From the NCBI RefSeq assembly GCF_013170805.1, contig NZ_CP051293.1, positions 2,176,001 through 2,240,000 on the forward strand: a stretch of DNA of 64,000 bases, written 5' to 3'. The notes below the pieces were generated by a model that did not search any database, had not been told where the DNA came from, and saw only the letters and a program-made list of their open reading frames with translations. The stretch comes from Mesorhizobium sp. NZP2077 (GTDB lineage: Bacteria > Pseudomonadota > Alphaproteobacteria > Rhizobiales > Rhizobiaceae). Position numbers and translations under genes: made by a program. Every line of letters begins with the position of its first letter. The stretch's first letter is position 1. Below are positions 51,067 to 60,383 of the stretch, in pieces.

Positions 51067-52715
51067 GCCGGCCGGAGACTGGCAAGCCGCCGCTGCTCGA
51101 CGTCAAGGACCTCACCGTCAGCTTCGGCGGCTTTGCGGCGGTCAAGAACGTTTCGTTCACGCTCCAGCCGGGAGAGATCCTCGGCATCGTCGGCGAAAGC
51201 GGCTCGGGCAAGTCCGTGACCTGCCGTGCCGTGATGCGGCTGCTGACCGGCGCGGCGCGCGCCCAGGGTACGGTGGCGCTCGACGGGCAGGATCTTTTGG
51301 CGCTTGGGGAGGAAGAACTGTGCGCCATTCGCGGCCGCGACATCGGCATGATTTTCCAGAACCCGGCATCGCATCTCAACCCGCTGCGCCGCATTGGCCA
51401 GCAGGTCGCGGCACCGATGATCCGGCATCTCGGCATCGGCAAACGCGAAGGTCTTCTGCGGGCGGTCAAGCTGCTGGAGGACGTCGGTATCCACGAACCG
51501 GAAAAGCGTGCGCGTTCCTATCCGCATGAATTTTCCGGCGGTATGAAACAGCGGGCGATGATCGCCGCCGCCATCGGCTGCCAACCCAAGTTGCTGATCG
51601 CCGACGAGCCGACGACCGCCCTCGACGTCACCGTGCAGGCCCGCATTCTTGAATTACTCAAGGAGCTAAACCGCAAGACCGGGCTTGCGATGATCCTCAT
51701 TTCGCACGATCTCGGCGTCGTCGCGGATATCTGCTCGCGCGTCGTGGTCATGCGCAATGGCGAGGTGGTGGAGCAGGGGCCGATCGACGACGTCATCAAC
51801 CGGCCACGCCATGCCTATACAAGGCTGCTGATCGAATCCCAGCCCGGCCGCAAAAGCTATGGCTCGGTCGGCAGCCCGGATCGGGGAAAATCGCTGCTTC
51901 GCGTCGAAAACCTGTCGGTGACATTCCCCGCCGGGCAGGGCTTGCTCGGCGGCAATTCCTTCCGCGCCCTCGACGGCGTCGATCTGGAGATCAACACGGG
52001 CGAAACGGTCGGCATCGTCGGCGAAAGCGGATCGGGCAAGAGCACGCTCGCCCGGTCGATCATTCGCCTGAACACGCCGAGTGGCGGCGCGATCCGTCTG
52101 GACGGACAGGATGTCGGGGCGCTCGCCGGCGAGGCGCTGACGGCGTTCCGCCGTCGCGTGCAGATGGTGTTCCAGAACCCGTACGATTCGCTCAATCCGC
52201 GCCTGACGATTGCCGAGGCCGTCGCGGAGCCGATCTGGCGGCACGGCATTGCGGACCGAAAGACGGCGCGGGAAGAAGCCGACGCATTGCTGGAGATGGT
52301 GGAATTGCCGGGCAGCCTGCGCGATCGCAAGCCGCAGCAGCTTTCCGGCGGCCAATGCCAGCGCGTTGGCCTTGCACGGGCGCTGGCGCTGAAGCCGCAG
52401 CTTCTCATCGCGGACGAAATCACCTCGGCCCTCGATGTCACGACACAGGCGCAGATCCTGGAGCTGCTCGTGCGGCTCCAGCGCCAGCGCTCGCTGACGC
52501 TGCTCTACATTTCGCACGATCTTGCCGTGGTGAGCAGCCTTTGCCAGCGCGTCTATGTCTTCAAGGCCGGGCGTATCGTCGAGCAAGGCGTGGCGCAGCA
52601 GGTTCTGTCCACACCACGGGATCCCTATACGCAGGCGTTGGTCGGTTCGCTGGCCCGGCTGCCGACGACCCAGACAATCCCCCTTTCACAAGGGGTAGCG
52701 ACCCATGCGACTTGA
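51063..52715 (+). CDS. Fused dipeptide-type ABC ATPase (DppD-DppF in one chain)
   Basis: A 550-residue protein with two complete ATPase domains, replacing separate DppD and DppF. Domain 1 (about 10-265): Walker A GESGSGKSV, signature FSGGMKQR, Walker B LLIADEPTTALD. Domain 2 (about 280-530): Walker A GESGSGKSTLA, signature LSGGQCQR, Walker B LLIADEITSALD, in which Ile-Thr replaces the usual Pro-Thr/Ser. Both sites look competent. The start overlaps the permease stop by ATGA and the end overlaps the amidase start by 11 bases. Fused ATPases are known in this class (GsiA-like). Confidence 0.94.
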   Translation: MSRPETGKPPLLDVKDLTVSFGGFAAVKNVSFTLQPGEILGIVGESGSGKSVTCRAVMRLLTGAARAQGTVALDGQDLLALGEEELCAIRGRDIGMIFQNPASHLNPLRRIGQQVAAPMIRHLGIGKREGLLRAVKLLEDVGIHEPEKRARSYPHEFSGGMKQRAMIAAAIGCQPKLLIADEPTTALDVTVQARILELLKELNRKTGLAMILISHDLGVVADICSRVVVMRNGEVVEQGPIDDVINRPRHAYTRLLIESQPGRKSYGSVGSPDRGKSLLRVENLSVTFPAGQGLLGGNSFRALDGVDLEINTGETVGIVGESGSGKSTLARSIIRLNTPSGGAIRLDGQDVGALAGEALTAFRRRVQMVFQNPYDSLNPRLTIAEAVAEPIWRHGIADRKTAREEADALLEMVELPGSLRDRKPQQLSGGQCQRVGLARALALKPQLLIADEITSALDVTTQAQILELLVRLQRQRSLTLLYISHDLAVVSSLCQRVYVFKAGRIVEQGVAQQVLSTPRDPYTQALVGSLARLPTTQTIPLSQGVATHAT

Positions 52716-54156
52716 TGAATATGCAGCCCACGACGGAATCAGCCTCGCCAGCCTGCTGGCGAAAGGGAAGGTCACGCCGAGGGAACTCGGCCGATGCGTC
52801 GAACAGGCCGTCGCGGCGGTGAACCCTGCGCTGAACGCCGTCATCGAACTCTATCCGGACGCGCTAGAAAGCCTGCCGGAGCGCGCGTCCGCCACCCCCT
52901 TCGGCGGCATTCCCACCCTCACCAAGGACTTGGGGGGCTTGGGGGGCCGGCCCGCCGAGTTCGGTAGCCGCCTTGCACAGGGTTTCAGCGCCGGCCACGA
53001 TGCCGTCTACTGGACGCGTTTGCGAAAGGGCGGACTGGTCAATGCCGGACGAACGGCCAGTTCCGAATTCGGCGTGCCGGCGACGACGGAATCGCCACTC
53101 TATGGTGCCACCCGCAATCCGTGGAACCCGGAACGTGGCGTTGCCGGCTCAAGCGGCGGCGCGGCGGCCGCCGTTGCTGCGGGCATCGTGCCTTTCGCGC
53201 AGGGCAGCGACGGCGGCGGATCGATCCGCAACCCGGCCGCGTTCTGCGGCTTGATCGGTCTGAAACCTTCACGCGGGCGGGTTACCGGCGCGCCGAATGC
53301 GAATGCCCCGCTTCTGGGACTGGCGACGGCCTTCATGCTGACGCGCTCTGTGCGCGATACGGCCGTGCTGCTCGACTTGTGCCACGGTCCCGATGCCGGC
53401 GACGGCTATGAAATTGCGGCGCCGGCAGGCACCTATCGCGATGCCATGCAGCGCCCGCCGCGGGGGCTGCGGATCGCTCTGTGTACAAAGTCGTGGTCGG
53501 GCGTTCAGCTCGACCCGGAGGTTGCGGCAGCAACAAGGTCTGCCGCGGAACGGTTCGCAGCTCTCGGTCACCATGTCGATGAAGCGTCACCGGACTTCGA
53601 TTATCCCGCCTTCCTCCATGCGCAGAAGGTCATCTGGGCCGCGGATGCCGCCGCGCATATGCCGGCCATGGCGCGGTATATGAACCGCTCGCTGGAGGAA
53701 GCGCTTGGTACAAGCGTATATGCTCTTTATCGCTGGGGGCTCTGCATCAGCGGCGCACAGCTTATCGACGCGCTTGCCGTCTATGATCGCGTGACCCGGC
53801 AGGTCGGGCGCTTCCTTGCCGGATATGATCTCTTGCTGACGCCGACCAGCACCATTTTGCCGGAACCGATCGGCACCTTCGATCCCAATCGCGCCGGTAT
53901 CGACGCCGATGGCGTGTTCGACGATCTGGCGCCGAAGGAGACGTTCACCGCGCTGTTCAACGCGACAGGACAGCCCGCGATATCCCTGCCGCTCGGGCGC
54001 AGTTGGGACGGCCTGCCCATCGGCATCCAGCTCGTGGCCCGCTTTGGACGGGAAGACCTGCTGCTTGCGGCTGCGCGGCAAATGGAGGAAGAGCTAGAAA
54101 GCGCTCCCGGCATCTGGGGACAGGGGCGTCCGGCCATTCACGCCGGCAACTTCTAG
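52705..54156 (+). CDS. Amidase, amidase-signature family (dpp-linked)
   Basis: A cytoplasmic amide hydrolase of 483 residues. The catalytic Lys is in GGIPTLTKDLGG, the Ser-rich loop is GVAGSSGGAAAAVAAG, and the nucleophile loop is AQGSDGGGSIRNPA, the full Ser-cisSer-Lys triad. It resembles the amidase at 33944 in start (RLDEYAAHDGISLASLLAKG) and length, so the two are paralogs in different operons. The 11-base overlap with the ATPase gene ties its product to the transporter. The substrate is probably whatever that transporter imports. Confidence 0.92.
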   Translation: MRLDEYAAHDGISLASLLAKGKVTPRELGRCVEQAVAAVNPALNAVIELYPDALESLPERASATPFGGIPTLTKDLGGLGGRPAEFGSRLAQGFSAGHDAVYWTRLRKGGLVNAGRTASSEFGVPATTESPLYGATRNPWNPERGVAGSSGGAAAAVAAGIVPFAQGSDGGGSIRNPAAFCGLIGLKPSRGRVTGAPNANAPLLGLATAFMLTRSVRDTAVLLDLCHGPDAGDGYEIAAPAGTYRDAMQRPPRGLRIALCTKSWSGVQLDPEVAAATRSAAERFAALGHHVDEASPDFDYPAFLHAQKVIWAADAAAHMPAMARYMNRSLEEALGTSVYALYRWGLCISGAQLIDALAVYDRVTRQVGRFLAGYDLLLTPTSTILPEPIGTFDPNRAGIDADGVFDDLAPKETFTALFNATGQPAISLPLGRSWDGLPIGIQLVARFGREDLLLAAARQMEEELESAPGIWGQGRPAIHAGNF

Positions 54157-54168
54157 GAGTCAGTCACT

Positions 54169-55098
54169 GTGGCGAAAGCACGAAGCGGCAAGGATGCCGC
54201 GGGATCGAATGGCGTTGAGGAGAAGATCGACATCGAAGCGATCCTGCGCGACCGCATGTCCGGGTTTTCGCCGTCGGAGCAAAGCCTTGCGGCCTATATC
54301 TTGGACAACATCCAGATATTGCCCTTCGAGACCGGCAGCAGCATAGCGCAGGCGGTCGGCGTCAGCGAGATGACCGTCACGCGGTTCGTTCGCGGCCTTG
54401 GCTTCGAGAACCTGCGCGACCTCAAGAAACGATTGCGCGTGGCGGTCACGGAGAAGGACAGCGAAATCGATGACTACATGGCCCGCTTTCAGATGCGCGA
54501 AGGCCGGCAGCAGATGCTGCAGGAAAGCTTGCGGCTGGAGCTGGATGCCATCGTGAAGGCCTATGCGTTGACCACGTCCGAAGTGTGGGACGAGGCGGCG
54601 AGCCTGCTGGTGAAGGCGCGCACCATCTATGTCGTCGGTTTCCAGGCCTCGAAGGGCCTGGCGCTCGATTTCGCCAGCCGCCTGCTGTGGGCGCGTTCCA
54701 ACGTCATTTTCGTCGACAACACCTCGGGCACGTTCGGCGAGATCATCAACGCAGATCCCAAGCACAGCGCCGTCGTCCTTGTTGACACGGCCTCCTATGC
54801 GACGCGCGGCATCAAGCTGGTGGAGAAGCTGAAGTCGATGGACATGCCGCTGGTCATCGTCACCGACAAGTTCAGTCACTGGGCCTTTGCCTATACGCGC
54901 TTCGTCTTCGAGGCGCATACGCATGTGAAGACCTTCTGGGATTCTACGGCAAGCCTCAGTGTCGTGCTCAATCTGCTCATCGACGCCGTTGCCACCAAAC
55001 TCGGGCCGAAGGCTAAGCGCAACTTCGCCATGATGAGCGACATGGGCACCCTCTTCGGAGAATTCGTCGGCGGCAGCTATCTGCGCCGTAACGATTGA
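54169..55098 (+). CDS. RpiR-family transcriptional regulator (HTH + SIS)
   Basis: A 309-residue regulator. An N-terminal HTH_6 (residues 25-105: RDRMSGFSPSEQSLAAYIL, then AVGVSEMTVTRFVRGLGF) is followed by a SIS phosphosugar-binding domain (about 135-270: YVVGFQASKGLALDFASRLL, VLVDTASYATRGIKL). The GTG start has AGGAG eight bases upstream. RpiR proteins usually sense phosphorylated sugars, but members also control amino acid and nucleoside genes. Its place in the operon suggests local control of the transporter. Confidence 0.92.
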   Translation: MAKARSGKDAAGSNGVEEKIDIEAILRDRMSGFSPSEQSLAAYILDNIQILPFETGSSIAQAVGVSEMTVTRFVRGLGFENLRDLKKRLRVAVTEKDSEIDDYMARFQMREGRQQMLQESLRLELDAIVKAYALTTSEVWDEAASLLVKARTIYVVGFQASKGLALDFASRLLWARSNVIFVDNTSGTFGEIINADPKHSAVVLVDTASYATRGIKLVEKLKSMDMPLVIVTDKFSHWAFAYTRFVFEAHTHVKTFWDSTASLSVVLNLLIDAVATKLGPKAKRNFAMMSDMGTLFGEFVGGSYLRRND

Positions 55099-55127
55099 TC
55101 CATTCCAAACCGCAAGCGAGAGCATGC

Positions 55128-56318
55128 ATGAGCAGTATTCCGCCATTCCGTGATCCGACTGCCCCCGGCAGTTCTCTCGTTCCGAGGCAAGACTGGGATC
55201 GCGCGCCCTGGAACCGCTGGACTTTCCAGCATGTCCGGGACCTGCTGCCGACTACGCAGGTCTGGCGCGGAGCAGGGCCGGCAAGCCTGCTGCCGGCGGA
55301 TCTGCGGGATATCGACGCCATTGCCTTCGCGGCGGAGGGGCAGGCCTATACCATTGGCAGCTTCCTCGAGACGAGCTATGCCGATGGCCTCCTGGTGCTC
55401 CATGGCGGCAAGATCGTCGCCGAGCGCTACCTGAACGGCATGACACCGCATACCCAGCACCTGTCGCAATCGGTCGCCAAGTCGGTCGTCGGCACCGTGG
55501 CGGGCATCCTGATCGGCCGCGGAGTGGTCGATCCGGCCGCGTCCCTGACGCACTATCTGCCGGAGCTGGAGGCGACGGCCTATCGCGGCGCGACCGTCCA
55601 GCACGTGCTCGACATGACCAGCGGCGTGGCCTTCGACGAGACCTATACCGCGCTCGATTCCCACATGGCGCAACTCGATGTCGCCAGCGGCTGGAAGGAT
55701 CGTTGGAACCCGAACTGGCCCACAAATGTCTGGGACCTGATCCTGTCTTTGAAGGATCTGGAGTGCCCGCACGGTACCTCCTTCCGCTACCGCTCGATCG
55801 AGACGGATCTCCTGTCCTTCGTTCTACAGCGCGCCGCCGCTGCCCCGCTTGGAGAACTCGTCAGCCGTGAATTGTGGGCGCCGATGGGGGCGGAGGAGGA
55901 CGCCTATTTCACCGTGGACGCTGCCGGCTATGCTCTGGGTGACGGCGGGTTCAATGCGACTCTTCGCGACTATGCTCGTTTCGCCCTGCTGCATCTTCGC
56001 GGCGGCGAGATCGATGGCCGGCGTATCGTGTCGACCGAGTGGATTACCGGGACACGGTTTGGTGCTGACCCGACACTCTTCGGCGGCGTCTATCAAGAGG
56101 TTCTACCCGCCGGGGCATATCACAACCAGTTCTGGATCGAGGATACCGTACGCGGCGTCTATATGGCCCGCGGCGTCTTCGGACAACTGATCTACATCGA
56201 CCCGGTGGCGGATTTCGCGGCGGTTGTCCTGTCGAGCTGGCCGGAATTCGTCAGCTCGACGAGGATGCGGACAGCGCTGGCGGCCGTCAGGGCTATCCGA
56301 GGGGCGCTGTCGTCGTAG
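55128..56318 (+). CDS. Serine hydrolase, class C beta-lactamase fold (NylB/EstB-like)
   Basis: A 396-residue hydrolase with the SxxK nucleophile motif Ser115-Val-Ala-Lys118 (in QHLSQSVAKSVVG). Candidate catalytic Tyr residues lie in AFDETYTAL and FRYRSIETD. No signal peptide is seen, so it is probably cytoplasmic and not a secreted beta-lactamase. The motif position and GVAFDETY region resemble 6-aminohexanoate-dimer hydrolases (NylB) and related carboxylesterases, which cleave linear amides or esters. The ATG at 55128 is favoured over one 33 bases earlier. Last gene of the transporter-amidase operon, hence a second amide or ester cleaving step is plausible. Confidence 0.87.
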   Translation: MSSIPPFRDPTAPGSSLVPRQDWDRAPWNRWTFQHVRDLLPTTQVWRGAGPASLLPADLRDIDAIAFAAEGQAYTIGSFLETSYADGLLVLHGGKIVAERYLNGMTPHTQHLSQSVAKSVVGTVAGILIGRGVVDPAASLTHYLPELEATAYRGATVQHVLDMTSGVAFDETYTALDSHMAQLDVASGWKDRWNPNWPTNVWDLILSLKDLECPHGTSFRYRSIETDLLSFVLQRAAAAPLGELVSRELWAPMGAEEDAYFTVDAAGYALGDGGFNATLRDYARFALLHLRGGEIDGRRIVSTEWITGTRFGADPTLFGGVYQEVLPAGAYHNQFWIEDTVRGVYMARGVFGQLIYIDPVADFAAVVLSSWPEFVSSTRMRTALAAVRAIRGALSS

Positions 56319-56436
56319 CGAGCAGGTTATCCCCGTTCTGGTCCGCAGCCGCGCTGGCGCTCGCCCTGGTCGCGTGGCCAGGTGCGGTTGGACGTCCCGG
56401 CCCGCTTGAGGGCATAGAATCGAGGGGGAAGAGACA

Positions 56437-56969
56437 ATGAAAACAATTCGCAACGTGTCCGACCTGCGCGTGGTCATGCACCGCAACGAACGGCCGATCT
56501 ATTTTATCTCGGCCACCAACTTCAACCTGCTCGGCATTGACCAGTGGTGCGAAACTTCAAGTTCATCAGCTACATAGACTGCTTCGACGGCCGCCACCCC
56601 AAGGTGATGGTGCCCTCGCGCCAGCCGCACAACGAGTTCGCCTCGCTCGCCTCCGTGCCCAATACGCTCGGACCGGCCAAGACCTATTAAGAGCTGATGG
56701 CTTGGGCGAAGAAGGCAGGAATCGGCACCGACCTCGTTGTCCAGACGGCGTTCGGCGACAGCGGCCACACCACCTTCTTCATCTCCAATGAGCAGGAATA
56801 CGGCCGTCACGCCAAGGAGATCCAGGCGCAGGACGAGGTCATGATCATGAACCGCATCAATTGCCGGGGCGCGACTATGGAAGCCTGCGCCACCCGCTCC
56901 GGCACGCTCGTCGGACCGCTGCTCACCGAGGTGGTGAGCCGTCGCGAGCTGACTGGCAACGCTCATTGA
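56437..56969 (+). pseudogene. ATP-grasp / biotin carboxylase-like gene, broken
   Basis: The start reads MKTIRNVSDLRVVMHRNERP then IYFISATNFNLLGID, with a good ribosome-binding site (GGGGGAAGAG). After a frameshift near 56550 the match continues as NFKFISYIDCFDGRHPKV, then a stop at the end of PAKTY, then GIGTDLVVQTAFGDSGHTTF and RRELT. In intact relatives about 80 residues lie between the PHNEF part and the VPNTLG part, and a long C-terminus follows; both are missing here. One frameshift, one stop, one deletion and a truncation make it dead. Confidence 0.75.
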
Positions 56970-57304
56970 GGCGCTCGTCTCGATAACGTTCCTGAAGCTG
57001 AGCCCGACCGAGTAGATAGGTCTAATACAACTTTGCCTCGACAGCGGATGTGGCGGGCGGTGCGGAGCACAGTCAGGATGGTCATCTCAGTCGGGACGCT
57101 CAGCCGCCGGTCACGGATCTTCTGAATTGCTTCAAGACGATGCGGCTCTTTTTGCGGCTATGTGACCAAACGCATGACGGCTCCCGCAACAAGCCCGTCT
57201 CGCGCCAGGCTCGGTGAAGTCGCCAGCTTTCCTAGCCGACGGAACCGGAGGCCGGAGGGTTACAATGATGGGCCGCACGCAAGAAGACATGCATCCTTCG
57301 CGGT
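56970..57304. other. Intergenic stretch, no supported gene
   Basis: About 335 bases between the broken ATP-grasp gene and the end of the minus-strand operon. One minus-strand frame has a protein-like run (EPHRLEAIQKIRDRRLSVP), but no start, length or domain supports it. No strong terminator for the converging genes was found. Confidence 0.45.
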
Positions 57305-58762
57305 TCAGCTCAGCCCACCAATGTGGAAGGTTTTCATTTCCAGATACTCCTCGATTCCGCACTGAGCACCCTCCCGGCCGAGGCCGGACTGCTTGACGCC
57401 GCCGAAGGGGGCGACTTCGGTAGAAACAGAGCCGGTGTTGAGACCGACCATACCGAACTCCAGCGCTTCGACAACGCGCCAGGAGCGCTTCAGGCTTTCG
57501 GTATAGAAATAGGCAGCAAGCCCGAAGGGCGTTGCATTGGCGATGGCGATGGCCTCGGCTTCCGTTTCGAACCGGAACAACGGGGCGACCGGGCCGAAGG
57601 TTTCCTCGCGGGCAAGCAGCATGTCGGTCGTCGCGCCGCCGAGCACCAGGGGCACGGCATATTGCTTGCCCTTGGGCATGTCGGGGCGCTTCGAAAGAAT
57701 CTGCGCGCCCTTGGCAAGCGCGTCCGCTACATGGCGGTCGATCTTGTCGATAGCGGCCTCGTTGATCATCGGGCCGATATCGACCGGCGCGCCCGTGCCG
57801 GGGCCGACCTTCATCGCGGACACGCGGGCCGACAGTCTGGCGGCGAAAATGTCATAGACACCCGACTGGACAAGAATCCGGTTTGAGCAGACGCAGGTCT
57901 GGCCGCCATTGCGGAACTTGGAGACGATGGCACCTTCGATAGCCAGGTCGATGTCGGCGTCGTCAAACACGATGAACGGCGCATTGCCGCCAAGCTCAAG
58001 GCTCAGCCGCTTGATGCTGTCGGCGGCGCCGCGCATCAGAACCGACCCGACGCGGGTCGATCCGGTAAAGGAGATCTTGCGCACCGTTTCATTCGCCATC
58101 AGCTCGGTGCCGATCTCGGCCGGCATACCGGTCACGATGTTGATCACGCCGGGTGAAATACCGGCGCGTTCGGCCAGCACTCCGAGCGCAAGGGCGGAGA
58201 AGGGGGTGAATTCCGACGGCTTGACGACCACGGTACAGCCTGCGGCAAGGGCGGGCGCCACCTTACGGGTGATCATCGCGTTCGGGAAGTTCCAAGGGGT
58301 GATGATGGCGCAGACGCCGACCGGTTCTTTCAGTATGACGATCCTGCGGTCCGCTGTCGGCGAGGGGATGGTCGTGCCACCGACACGCCGGGCTTCCTCG
58401 GCGAACCATTTGACGAACGACGCCCCGTAGCGGATTTCGCTAAGCGCTTCCGACAGCGGTTTGCCCTGCTCAAGCGAGAGGATCAGGGCCAAATCCTGCT
58501 CATGCTCGAGCATCAGGCGGTGCCACGCTTCCAGCAGAGCGCCGCGCTCGGCGTGGGTCTTGGCTTTCCATGGCGCAAAGGCGGCATCGGCGGCCGCGAT
58601 CGCCTCACGGGTCTCAGCACCGCAGACGTCGGGAACATGGCCTAGCGTCCCTTGCGTCGCGGGGTCCGTCACCGGCACCGAAGCGCCCGAGGCCGCGTTG
58701 CGCCAAGCGCCAGCGATGAGGCATTGCTCGCGGAACAGGCTTTTGTCGTTCAGGGTTTTCAT
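57305..58762 (-). CDS. NAD(P)-dependent aldehyde dehydrogenase, succinate-semialdehyde type
   Basis: A 485-residue aldehyde dehydrogenase. ITPWNFPNAMITRK binds cofactor, LELGGNAPFIVFDDAD carries the catalytic Glu, and the catalytic Cys is in NGGQTCVCSNRILV. The pattern is the same as gabD at 45444, so it is a second enzyme of that subfamily, possibly for succinate, glutarate or a related semialdehyde. It starts 18 bases after the dehydrogenase gene at 58781 with AGAGGATC upstream. It is the last gene of the minus-strand operon. Confidence 0.92.
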   Translation of the reverse strand: MKTLNDKSLFREQCLIAGAWRNAASGASVPVTDPATQGTLGHVPDVCGAETREAIAAADAAFAPWKAKTHAERGALLEAWHRLMLEHEQDLALILSLEQGKPLSEALSEIRYGASFVKWFAEEARRVGGTTIPSPTADRRIVILKEPVGVCAIITPWNFPNAMITRKVAPALAAGCTVVVKPSEFTPFSALALGVLAERAGISPGVINIVTGMPAEIGTELMANETVRKISFTGSTRVGSVLMRGAADSIKRLSLELGGNAPFIVFDDADIDLAIEGAIVSKFRNGGQTCVCSNRILVQSGVYDIFAARLSARVSAMKVGPGTGAPVDIGPMINEAAIDKIDRHVADALAKGAQILSKRPDMPKGKQYAVPLVLGGATTDMLLAREETFGPVAPLFRFETEAEAIAIANATPFGLAAYFYTESLKRSWRVVEALEFGMVGLNTGSVSTEVAPFGGVKQSGLGREGAQCGIEEYLEMKTFHIGGLS

Positions 58763-58780
58763 GGCGAGATCCTCTTCAAT

Positions 58781-59824
58781 TTATGCGAGCGCAGCCAGGA
58801 CAGCGGCGGTAATCGCATCCGTCCTGTCCCTGCCGGGCACTGTGCCGATGCCTTGCGCGGTGGCGGTCTCAACGGCTTTGATGATGTCTGCGGCCGCCGC
58901 CGCTTCGCCGAGATGATCGAGCATCATGGCGGCGGACCAGATCGCCGCAATCGGATTGGCGATGCCGAGATGGGCGATGTCAGGGGCGGACCCATGTACC
59001 GGTTCGAACATCGACGGTGCGCTACGTTCTGGATTGATGTTAGCGGATGCGGCGAAACCGAGCCCGCCCTGGATCGCGGCGCCGATATCGGTCAGGATGT
59101 CACCGAACAGGTTGGAGGCCACAACCACATCGAGGCTCTCCGGCGCCGTGATCATGCGTGCGGCGAGCGCGTCGACGTGATAGCTGGTCACTTCGACATC
59201 AGGATAATCCGCCTCCAGCTTTCGCGTGATCTCGTCCCAGAACACCATCGAGTACTTCTGCGCATTGGACTTGGTGACGGAGGCCAGCTTGCCCCGCCGC
59301 GCCCGCGCCTGCTCGAAGCCGAAGCGCAGGATGCGCTCGACGCCGGCGCGGGTGAAGATCGATGTCTCCACCGCAACCTCGTCCATCGTGCCAACATGAA
59401 CGCGGCCGCCGGCCCCGGAATATTCCCCCTCGGTATTTTCGCGGATGCACAGGATGTCGAAGGCGCCGGCCCTCAAAGGTCCTTCGACGCCCGGCAACAG
59501 CCTGTGCGGACGGATATTGGCATATTGCACGAAGGCCTTGCGGATCGGCAGAAGCAGACCGTGCAGCGAAACGGAATCCGGCACTTCGGCGGGCCAGCCG
59601 ACGGCACCAAGCAGAATAGCATCGTGACCTCGCAGGGTCTCGATACCGTCTGACGGCATCATTGATCCGGTTTCTTTGTAGAAGGCGCAGGACCATGGAA
59701 AGCTCTTGGCTTCGAGCGCGAAATTCCCACGTTTGGCTGCGGCTTCCAGGATTTGCCAAGCGGCTTCAATGACCGGGCCGCCGATGCCGTCACCTGGGAC
59801 AAGCGCGATAGTGTAGGTTGTCAT
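58781..59824 (-). CDS. Tartrate/D-malate-type decarboxylating dehydrogenase
   Basis: A 347-residue enzyme of the isocitrate/isopropylmalate dehydrogenase family. Family blocks are LVPGDGIGGPVIEAA, RENTEGEYSGAGGR, NLFGDILTDIGAAIQGGLG and FEPVHGSAPDIAHLGIANP. The sequence type and lack of leuC/leuD neighbours point to tartrate dehydrogenase or D-malate dehydrogenase (TtuC/DmlA-like), giving a keto acid and CO2 with NAD. Exact substrate is uncertain. Together with the aldehyde dehydrogenase and GMC enzyme it suggests oxidation of a hydroxylated compound. Confidence 0.88.
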   Translation of the reverse strand: MTTYTIALVPGDGIGGPVIEAAWQILEAAAKRGNFALEAKSFPWSCAFYKETGSMMPSDGIETLRGHDAILLGAVGWPAEVPDSVSLHGLLLPIRKAFVQYANIRPHRLLPGVEGPLRAGAFDILCIRENTEGEYSGAGGRVHVGTMDEVAVETSIFTRAGVERILRFGFEQARARRGKLASVTKSNAQKYSMVFWDEITRKLEADYPDVEVTSYHVDALAARMITAPESLDVVVASNLFGDILTDIGAAIQGGLGFAASANINPERSAPSMFEPVHGSAPDIAHLGIANPIAAIWSAAMMLDHLGEAAAAADIIKAVETATAQGIGTVPGRDRTDAITAAVLAALA

Positions 59825-60029
59825 GTGTTCCCCTTACGGAGCGATCAGCACGCTTTGACTCGCGGTTTGGCCTACCGCCTTGGGGGCCGAATTCTTGCCG
59901 ATGCCGGGGCCTAACAGCCGCCAGTCGACTGGATATTGGCGCGCGAGCGGCCGTGGCGACGCACATTTCCTGCGCGTGTGCTGCCCTCTGGTGACCCGCC
60001 TGGAGGGCCTGAAATCCCGCAGCATCATG

Positions 60030-60383
60030 TCAGCTGACGGTGACGTAAATCTTGCGGACGGTCTCGACCGTGCGCCAGACGCCGGCGAAGCCAGGCTTCA
60101 TGACGAAATTGTCGCCGGCGCGATAGGTTGCGGTTTCGCCGTCCTTCTCCGTCAGTTCGACGACGCCGGAGAGGATGTGGCAGAATTCGAAGGTCGTGCC
60201 CTTGATCGAATGGGTTTCACCGGGGGTGGCCTCCCATACGCCGGTGTGAACGGTCTCCTCGCGCGAGACGTCCTGCGCCCATGTTTTGAATGACGGGTCG
60301 CCGGATATCAGACGGTTTGCTGCGGCCTTGGATTCGCGGGGCGGGGCTTGTGGGTCGGTTTCGATGCGCTTGATGAGGGGCAT
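60030..60383 (-). CDS. Small cupin-domain protein
   Basis: A single-cupin protein of 117 residues. The barrel motifs are seen around GVWEATPGETHSIKGTTFEF, CHILSGVVELTEKDG and YRAGDNFVMKPGFAGVWRT, close to the DUF861/EutQ-like (cupin_3) group. Typical metal-binding residues are only partly present (one His in CHI, Glu in TFEF). The ATG at 60383 follows AGGAAACGACC; a longer frame upstream is unrelated sequence. Role unknown, but such cupins often accompany oxidoreductases. It lies between the GMC enzyme and the tartrate-type dehydrogenase, with about 190-base gaps on both sides. Confidence 0.82.
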   Translation of the reverse strand: MPLIKRIETDPQAPPRESKAAANRLISGDPSFKTWAQDVSREETVHTGVWEATPGETHSIKGTTFEFCHILSGVVELTEKDGETATYRAGDNFVMKPGFAGVWRTVETVRKIYVTVS

